DNA of 64,000 bases from Cryptomeria japonica (taxonomy: Eukaryota; Streptophyta; Pinopsida; Cupressales; Cupressaceae): assembly GCF_030272615.1 (NCBI RefSeq), contig NC_081407.1:103213897-103277896 (forward strand), given 5' to 3'. How positions within the stretch are numbered: position 1 is the first letter of the stretch; each line of letters opens with the position of its first letter. The translations under genes were made by a program, and so were the position numbers. Positions 57,033 through 64,000 of this stretch are shown here, one piece after another. The notes under the pieces are model-generated. The model had not been told where the DNA came from. It searched no databases and worked only from the letters and a program-made list of their open reading frames with translations.

Positions 57033-58303
57033 TGTTGAATATACCAACACAAAAGACAGCTGAGAGAGTGGGGGTGAATTAGTTTTATAAAATCTTAAAC
57101 TTAATTCCCAAATCAGATCTGCAACAACTTAACTTTAACATATAATCCATTGAAAAAAAAAATGAACATCAAACATCAAACACAACATGCACAATGAGAC
57201 ACCAAATTTACGTGGAAAACCCTATTAGGGGAAAAACCACAAAGAAGCTAATCTCAAGATATAAACACATGTCAGGGTGACATCGATTAAGGTGATTTTT
57301 ATAAAGAAAGGCTCACTGCCTGAGAGAAAGAAAGAAGAGGCCCACTGCCAAAATGAAGAAGAATAAAAGAGAAATAATTCACCACAAATCCACTTCTACA
57401 ACCACAAGATCTATAGATACCTTTGGCTTACTTCTTTCAATAGCTAACACATGAAAGCTGACATAGCTCAGCTATTTTCACCAACTCAACACCAATTGTC
57501 AAACTGTTAGGAAGATAGATCCTCTTTCATACACCTTCGTCACATCTTAATTTCTTTTGCCCATAAACACACTCTCACACACCCACACACACACACACAC
57601 CATTTACAATGCCCAAGCATCACTATATATATAATCTTCTCAAATACAAAATCTTCCAAGGTCGGCTAAGCAACTTAACCAAACACAATTCAATTAAGGT
57701 TGGCACTAAACATTCTGTGGTGGAGAAGAATGTAAAGTGGACCACAACACATCTTAATCAGGACCAAAAGAATCATCAAACACAATATACAAAAGTCCAC
57801 AATCGTCAGAGAAACAAAGTAACTGTAAACACCTGAGGTCAGACAAACCCAGAGTAAACAACATCAAACTTGAAAACCATTCTTCTGAAGCCCAAGAACG
57901 CATGCCAATTGAATAGAATGAAGCTAAGGAAATCATCATCCTAACTCCAAAAACACAATGCTAGAAACCGTAACACGAAGAAATGTGGAGCATACATTTC
58001 ACATGGAAATACTATCAAGCACTATCAATCATACTAGTCAACACAACTTCCTCATCATAGCAATCTGGAGAACCAAAACTAAAATATAATATCTCCTAAC
58101 ATAGCTTAGCAACATGTCCAAACCACAAGAATAGATATGCAACATAGAAGATATGCAGAGAAAATTACTCAACACAACTATACAGAAAAAACAATAGCAC
58201 TTACACCAAGCAGTCACTAATGACAACCAAATCATGTTCACATCAAGACTAAAGCACATTGACATCAATGAAATTTTAACTCATTATGATGAACCTTGCA
58301 ACA
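57033..58303 (-). mobile_element. Copia 3' LTR of a second, truncated element
   Basis: On the plus strand it opens TGTTGAATATACC and closes CCTTGCAACA, with a polypurine tract beyond the right end. It carries a degenerate version of the G-rich hairpin at 57057-57084, a CA microsatellite (57566-57600) and, on the minus strand, a TATA tract near 57625. It lies only eleven bases from the right target duplicate of the neighbouring solo LTR and is a different family. Confidence 0.8.
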
Positions 58304-58315
58304 ATCTCCCCCCTT
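58304..58315 (-). other. Polypurine tract of the truncated Copia element
   Basis: The minus strand reads AAGGGGGGAGAT directly before TGTTGCAAGG. Confidence 0.8.
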
Positions 58316-58579
58316 GTCATTGATGCCAACAACCCCCCTCATACTAGAAACAAGAAACCAGTCTATGTTCTCTTCCCTTGTTAGACATTAACAACTCTCA
58401 TGATCCTCTCCCCCTTTGCCATCAAGGACAAAGCTCAAATACAAAACTGTCAGCTCATTCTTCTCAAATATTGAAAACTTAAAACTACACCAAGCTCCCC
58501 CTAAGAGGTAGCACCAACGCATTAGTCCAGAATAGTAATGTTCATGAAGTTCACTGGGCTAATGTATCTCTATATGCAT

Positions 58580-58748
58580 TTAGTTCAAAAAAGGAGGGGA
58601 AATGACCCCCAATTTCTCTCGGAGATATTCAAAAGTATCTTTAGCAAGAATTTTATTGAGTATATCAACAATATGTTCCTTTGTAGGCGCATAATCAAGT
58701 TTTACTTCATTCTCCAAAACTTTCTCCCTTGAGAAGTGATACCAAATT
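58580..58748 (-). pseudogene. pol: Copia RNase H C-terminus, cut off by an LTR insertion
   Basis: The frame reads IWYHFSREKVLENEV and then APTKEHIVDILNKILAKDTF, followed by EYLREKLGV and a stop at 58580. This is the end of Copia RNase H, where IRYHF-REKV and T-EQIADIFTK-L are the usual forms, so the Arg before YHF has become Trp. Everything upstream is lost: a Gypsy-type LTR begins at 58749 in the middle of the domain. The AAATT at 58744-58748 would be its target duplicate. The 58316-58579 stretch is 3' untranslated sequence with more CTCCCCC tracts. Confidence 0.85.
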
Positions 58749-60023
58749 TGGTGCAGGAGCACCTAGGAAGACAAGGTGGAGTAGGGTCACTGATAGGCCC
58801 TATGGAGGATTTGATGGAAAATGAAGAAAAAAAAGACCTATAAGGTCTTTAAATGATTTAACATGGCCATGTGAGCCATAAAATGTAGTGAAATGCAATG
58901 TAATGGTCAAAAAGTGTAAAATTGCCATTTTGAGCAATTAGGCCTAGAAAAGGCTAAAATTGGGTTTTTGGGGTAGAAGTGTGTTTAGGTGGATAAAATA
59001 TGTTTATAAGGTCATCTAATGACTATTTTAATGTTTAATAAGGTTCATATATAGGTTTGGCAAGTTGACATACATAATTGTCAAACTTGACAACTTTGGA
59101 GCAACTTTTTGTTGTCAAAAAGTTGTCAAGAACGCAAAAAGTTGTCATAAGTTAGTTATAAGTTGGTTTTAGGTTGGATTTCAGCCTATAAGGTCTTGAG
59201 GGTTATAAATGGATGAAATTGAATCATTTTTTGGTTGTTGGTAAAGGTGTTTTGTTCAGGTTTGGAGTTTTGAAGCAATAAAAATCTAATTTTCATGTGT
59301 ATCTTCCAGGTTTCCACGTAGAACAGTCTGATTTTCCATTGTTTTGAGTGCTTTTATGAATTAGTTTTCATTCCTTTATGGTTGGAGATGTTTCTATAAT
59401 TAACTAAGTTTATTTTGGCTTTGGTTTGAAGTGACTTGGTTTTGTTTTGGTGAAGATGTCTAATTTCTTGTGAAAACAACCATATCCCTGCCCTAGGGTT
59501 AATAGTGAGCATGAAAATGTTCTATATTTTAGTTCCAGATTGATCTAACCCCACAAATGGGTATGATGGTGTATTATATTGTATATTTTCATAATTTTGG
59601 TTTCAGGAGGCCATGCACAAGATGGCATGTGCATTGTGAGAGTAAAGGTATGAAATTTTAGGGGCAGACTATTGCAGAAAATAGAGTCCTAGTATGGGGG
59701 CCATATCTCACATTTCCATCGTTGGATTTTTCTGAGTTTTGGATATGTTTTGTATAACCAAGTTACTAATAATTTCACTGGAGCAATCGAATAAATTTTT
59801 TCATTTGAAAAAGTTATGGGTGACTGTGTAAGGGTCTACCAATATGGCAACAAGGTGGTAGTTTCGTAATGATTTTTCTTTGTCAATGCATTGAGGTAGT
59901 TTGCAAAGTCTCAAAGGGTCGCGTTTCTCTTGATTGAGTATTATGACACCATTTTTGTCAACTTGATCGTCAAATAGTCTTGTATTGTTAAGTTTGAGTT
60001 GGGTCCTTTGAAGCTCCACATCA
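58749..60023 (+). mobile_element. Gypsy-type LTR heading a tandem array
   Basis: It opens TGGTGCAGGAGCACCTAG, the same 18 bases as the chromovirus LTR tip on the other strand, and closes CTCCACATCA before a primer binding site. Beyond the tip the two LTRs diverge, so it is a related family. A TATA box lies at 59204-59210. The first 244 bases occur once only; the rest is repeated in the array. Confidence 0.8.
59204..59210 (+). promoter_or_regulatory. TATA box, first of five in the array
   Basis: GGTTATAAATGGATGAAA. The same box recurs at 60227, 61249, 62272 and 63314, so the array would present serial promoters all facing right. Confidence 0.6.
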
Positions 60024-60026
60024 AAG

Positions 60027-60038
60027 TGGTATCAGAAA
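60027..60038 (+). other. Primer binding site, repeated in the array
   Basis: TGGTATCAGAAA lies three bases after the LTR end, ten of twelve bases as in the initiator-methionine tRNA site. It recurs at about 61049, 62072 and 63095, each time followed at once by the next truncated LTR. Confidence 0.75.
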
Positions 60039-63000
60039 ATAAAATATGTTTATAAGGTCATCTAATGACCATTTTAATGTTTTAGAAGGTTCAGATATAG
60101 GTTTGGCAAGTTGACATACATAGTTGTCATGACAACTTTGGAGCAACTTTTTGTTTTCAAAAAGTGGTCATAAGCTAGTTATAAGTTGGTTTTAGGTTCG
60201 ATTTTGGCCTCGAAGGCCTTGAGGGTTATAAATGGATGAAATTGAATCATTTTGTGGTTGTTGGTAAAGGTGGTTTGTTCGGTTTGGAGTTTTGAAGCAA
60301 TAAAAATCTAATTTTCATGTATATCTTCTAGGTTTCCATGTAGAACAATCTGATTTTCCATTGTTTTGAGTGCTTTTATGAATTATTTTTCATTCCTTTA
60401 TGGTTGGAGATGTTTCTATAATGAACCAAGTTTATTTTGGCTTTGGTTTGAAGTGATTTGGTTTTGTTTTGGTGAAGATGTCTAATTTCTTGTGAAAACA
60501 GTCATATCCCTACCCTAGGGTCAATAGTGAGCATGAAAATGTTTTATATTTTATTTCCAGATTGATATAACCCCACAAATGGGTATGATGGTGTATTATA
60601 TTGTATATTTTCATAATTTTGGTTTCAGGAGGCCATGCACAAGATGACATGTGCATTGTGGGAGTAAAGGTCTGAAATTTTAGGGGCAGACTGTTGCAGA
60701 AAATATAGTCCTAATATGAGGGCCATATCTCACATTTCCATCATTGGATTTTTTGTGAGTTTTGGATATGTTTTGTATAACCAAGTTACAAATAGTTTCA
60801 TTGGAGCGATGAATAAATTTGTTCAGTTGCAAAAGTTATGGGTGATTGTGTAAGGGTCTATCAATATGGCAACAAGGTGGTAGTTTTGCAATGATTTTTC
60901 TTTGTCAATGCATTGAGGCAGTTTGTAAAGTCTCAAAGGGCTGTGTTTCTCTTGATTGAGTATTATGACACCATTCATGTCAACTTGATCATCAAATAGT
61001 CTTGTATTGTTAAGTTTGAGTTGGGTCCTTTGAAGCTCCACATCAAAGTGGTATCAGAAAATAAAATATGTTTATGAGGTCATGTAATGACCATTTTAAT
61101 GTTTTAGAAAGTTCAGATATAGGTTTGGCAAGTTGACATACATAGCTGTCATGACAACTTTGGAGCAACTTTTTGTTGTCAAAAAGTTGTCATAAGTTAG
61201 TTATAAGTTGGTTTTAGGTTGGATTTCGGCCTATAAGGCCTTGAGGGTTATAAATGGATGAAATTGAATCATTTTGTGGTTGTTGGTAAAGTTGTTTTGT
61301 TCGGGTTTGGAGTTTTGAAGCAATAAAAATCTAATTTTCATGTGTATCTTCCAAGTTTCCACGTAGAATAGTCTGATTTTCCATTGTTTTGAGTGCTTTT
61401 ATGAATTATTTTTCATTCCTTTATGGTTGGAGATGTTTCTATAATGAACTAAGTTTATTTTGGCTTTGGTTTGAAGTGATTTGGGTTTGTTTTGGTGAAG
61501 ATGTCTAATTTCTTGTAAAAACAGCCATATCCCTGCCCTAGGGTTAATAGTGAGCATGAAAATGTTTTATATTTTATTTCTAGATTGATCTAACCCCACA
61601 AAAGGGTATGATGGTGTATTATATTGTATATTTTCATAATTTTGGTTTCAGGAGGCCATGCACAAGATGGCATGTGCATTGTGGGAGTAAAGGTATGAAA
61701 TTTTAGGGGCAGACTGTTGCAGAAAATAGAGTCCTAGTACGGGGGCCATATCTCACATTTCCACCGTTGGATTTTTCTGAGTTTTGGATATGTTTTGTAT
61801 AACCAAGTTACTAATAATTTCACTAGAGCGATCGAATAAATTTGTTCAGCTGAAAAAGTTATGGGTGACTGTGTAAGGGTCTACTAATATGGCAACAAGG
61901 TGGTAGTTTTGCAATGATTTTTCTTTGTCAATGCATTGAGGCAGTTTGTAAAGTCTCAAAGGGTCGCGTTTCTCTTGATTGAGTATTATGACACCATTTG
62001 TGTCAACTTGATCATCAAATAGTCTTGTATTGTTAAGTTTGATTTGGGTCCTTTGAAGCTCCACATCAAAGTGGTATCAGAAAATAAAATATGTTTATAA
62101 GGTCATCTAATGACCATTTTAATGTTTTAGAAGGTTCAGATATAGGTTTGGCAAGTTGACATACATAGTTGTCATGACAACTTTGGAGCAACTTTTTGTT
62201 GTCAAAAAGTTGTCATAAGTTAGTTATAAGTTGGTTTTAGGTTCGATTTCGGCCTAGAAGGCCTTGAGGGTTATAAATGGATGAAACTGAATCATTTTGT
62301 GGTTGTTGGTAAAGGTGTTTTGTTCAGGTTTGGAGTTTTGAAGAAACAAAAATCTAATTTTCATGTATATCTTCCAGGTTTCAACATAGAACAATCTGAT
62401 TTTCCATTGTTTTGAGTGCTTTTATGAATTCTTTTTCATTCCTTTATGGTTGGAGATGTTTCTATAATGAACTAAGTTTATTTTGGCTTTGGTTTGAAGT
62501 GTTTTGGTTTTGTTTTGGTGAAGATGTCTAATTTCTTGTGAAAACAGTCATATCCCTACCCTAGGGTTAATAGTGAGCATGAAAATGTTTTATATTTTAT
62601 ATCCAGATTGATCTAACCCCACAAATGGGTATGATGGTGTATTATATTGTATATTTTCATAATTTTGGTTTCAAGAGGCCATGCACAAGATGACATGTGC
62701 ATTGTGGGAGTAAAGGTCTAAAATTTTAGGGACAGATTGTTGCAGAAAATACAGTCCGAATACAAGGGCCATATCTCACATTTCCATCATTGGATTTTTT
62801 GTGAGTTTTGGATATGTTTTGTATAACCAAGTTACTAATAATTTCACTGGAGCGATGAATAAATTTGTTCAGTTGCAATAGTTATGGGTGACTGTGTAAG
62901 GGTCTATCAATATGGCAGCAAGGTGGTAGTTTTGCAATGATTTTTCTTTGTCAATGCATTGAGGCAGTTTGTAAAGTCTCAAAGGGCTGTGTTTCTCTTG

Positions 63001-64000
63001 ATTGAGTATTATGACACCATTCATGTCAACTTGATCATCAAATAGTCTTGTATTGTTAAGTTTGAGTTGGGTCCTTTGAAGCTCCACATCAAAGTGGTAT
63101 CAGAAAATAAAATATGTTTATGAGGTCATCTAATGACCATTTTAATGTTTTAGAAAGTTTAGATATAGGTTTGGCAAGTTGACATACATAGCTGTCATGA
63201 CAACTTTGGAGCAACTTTTTGTTGTCAAAAAGTTGTCAAGAATGCAAAAAGTTGTCATAAGTTAGTTATAAGTTGGTTTTAGGTTGGATTTCGGCCTATA
63301 AGGCCTTGAGGGTTATAAATGGATGAAATTGAATCATTTTGTGGTTGTTGGTAAAGTTGTTTTGTTCGGGTTTGGAGTTTTGAAGCAATAAAAATCTAAT
63401 TTTCATGTGTATCTTCCAAGTTTCCACGTAGAACAGTCTGATTTTCCATTGTTTTGAGTGCTTTTATGAATTATTTTTCATTCCTTTACGGTTGGAGATG
63501 TTTCTATAATGAACTAAGTTTATTTTGGCTTTGGTTTGAAGTGATTTGGTTTTGTTTTGGTGAAGATGTCTAATTTCTTGTGAAAACAATCATATCCTTG
63601 CCCTAGGGTTAATAGTGAGCATGAAAATATTTTATATTTTATTTCCAGATTGATCTAACCCCACAAATGAGTATGATGGTGTATTATATTGTATATTTTC
63701 ATAATTTTGGTTTCAAGACTCCATGCACAAGATGGCATGTGCATTGTGGGAGTAAAGGTCTGAAATTTTAGGGGCAGACTGTTGCAGAAAATATAGTCCT
63801 AATACGGGGGCCATTTCTCAGATTTCCACTGTTGGATTTTTCTGAGTTTTGGATATGTTTTTTATAACCAAGTTATGAATAATTTCACTAGAGTGATCGA
63901 ATAAATTTGTTCAATTGCAAAAGTTATGGGTGCCTGTGTAAGGGTCTATCAATATGGCAGCAAGGTGGTAGTTTTGCAATGATTTTTCTTTGTCAATGCA

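Larger units (their letters stand above)
58993..64000 (+). repeat. Tandem array of 1,022-1,046 bp LTR-plus-PBS units, at least five
   Basis: Unit starts (ATAAAATATG) lie at 58993, 60039, 61061, 62084 and 63107; the last runs off the window. Each unit is an LTR without its first 244 bases, then AAG and a primer binding site. Units 1, 3 and 5 share variants against units 2 and 4, for example CTGCCCTAGG or TTGCCCTAGG versus CTACCCTAGG, and TTTTTCTGAG versus TTTTTTGTGAG. This is a two-unit higher-order repeat of about 2,045 bp. Unit 1 holds 23 to 24 extra bases in a TTGTCAA-rich part; unit 5 holds most of these. A 72-codon minus-strand frame stays open in units 1 to 4. Confidence 0.93.

Noticed and set aside
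59801-60019. 72-codon minus-strand frame kept open in four array units
   Set aside because: The units are recent duplicates, so openness is not evidence of selection, and the frame is antisense to the LTR transcript. It would be worth reviving if diverged LTRs also keep it.

Overview
The window looks like a piece of a large, repeat-packed plant genome. A gymnosperm, most likely a conifer, fits best, but that is inference from the style of the repeats and no host marker gene is present. I found no intact host gene in 64 kb. Nearly everything that can be explained is mobile DNA: LTR retrotransposons (Copia-like and Gypsy/chromovirus), solo LTRs, a LINE remnant, a tRNA-type SINE, a 5S-derived segment and a DNA transposon. 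Coding regions carry stops and frameshifts, and most of the stops could have arisen by C-to-T change.

Left part (1-20030). The end of one LTR (1-245) is followed by a minus-strand Copia-type unit: 3' LTR 257-1036, polypurine tract, a decayed reading frame of about 1,085 codons for an unknown protein (1293-4556), and a gag zinc-knuckle region (4891-5400). I see no protease, integrase, reverse transcriptase or RNase H between gag and LTR. A Gypsy-like LTR ends at 7101 and abuts a short unknown coding fragment. Next come a CpG-rich stretch, a 40-bp minisatellite, a 5S-derived segment (12441-12510), exon-like gene fragments (13533-13766) and a LINE with ORF1 but no ORF2 (15310-17075).

Middle part (20031-46435). 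This is one nested structure, resolved by target-site duplications (TSDs). An old plus-strand LTR element runs 20036-46430 (TSD CATAG). Its 3' LTR is cut in three. The first cut holds a non-coding LARD-like LTR element (23751-36455, TSD AAAAC). Five bases from that element's end sits a 6.8-kb DNA transposon (29634-36450, 9-bp TSD TCACAAAAA), which itself holds a solo Copia LTR (33176-34324, TSD AACATC). The second cut holds a full-length minus-strand chromovirus (36847-46117, TSD GAAGG) with gag, protease, RT, RNase H, integrase and chromodomain, all decayed.

Right part (46436-64000). Two solo LTRs follow (46622-48208, TSD CAATG; 48645-50093, TSD GTGTC), then a decayed Copia gag split by a SINE with TSDs, a solo Copia LTR (55945-57016, TSD GGGAG), and the 3' end of a Copia element (LTR 57033-58303 plus the RNase H C-terminus). 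A Gypsy-type LTR interrupts that Copia end at 58749 and expands into a tandem array of about 1,023-bp units running off the window. Each unit is a 5'-truncated LTR plus primer binding site, and the units alternate as A-B-A-B-A.

The best candidates for something undescribed are the LTR-plus-PBS tandem array, the pol-less Copia unit with its large unknown protein, the cluster of 20-bp palindromes in the DNA transposon, the array of ACCGAG motifs in a Copia U3, a U5 hairpin with compensatory changes, and the chromovirus leader rebuilt from RNase H and LTR pieces.
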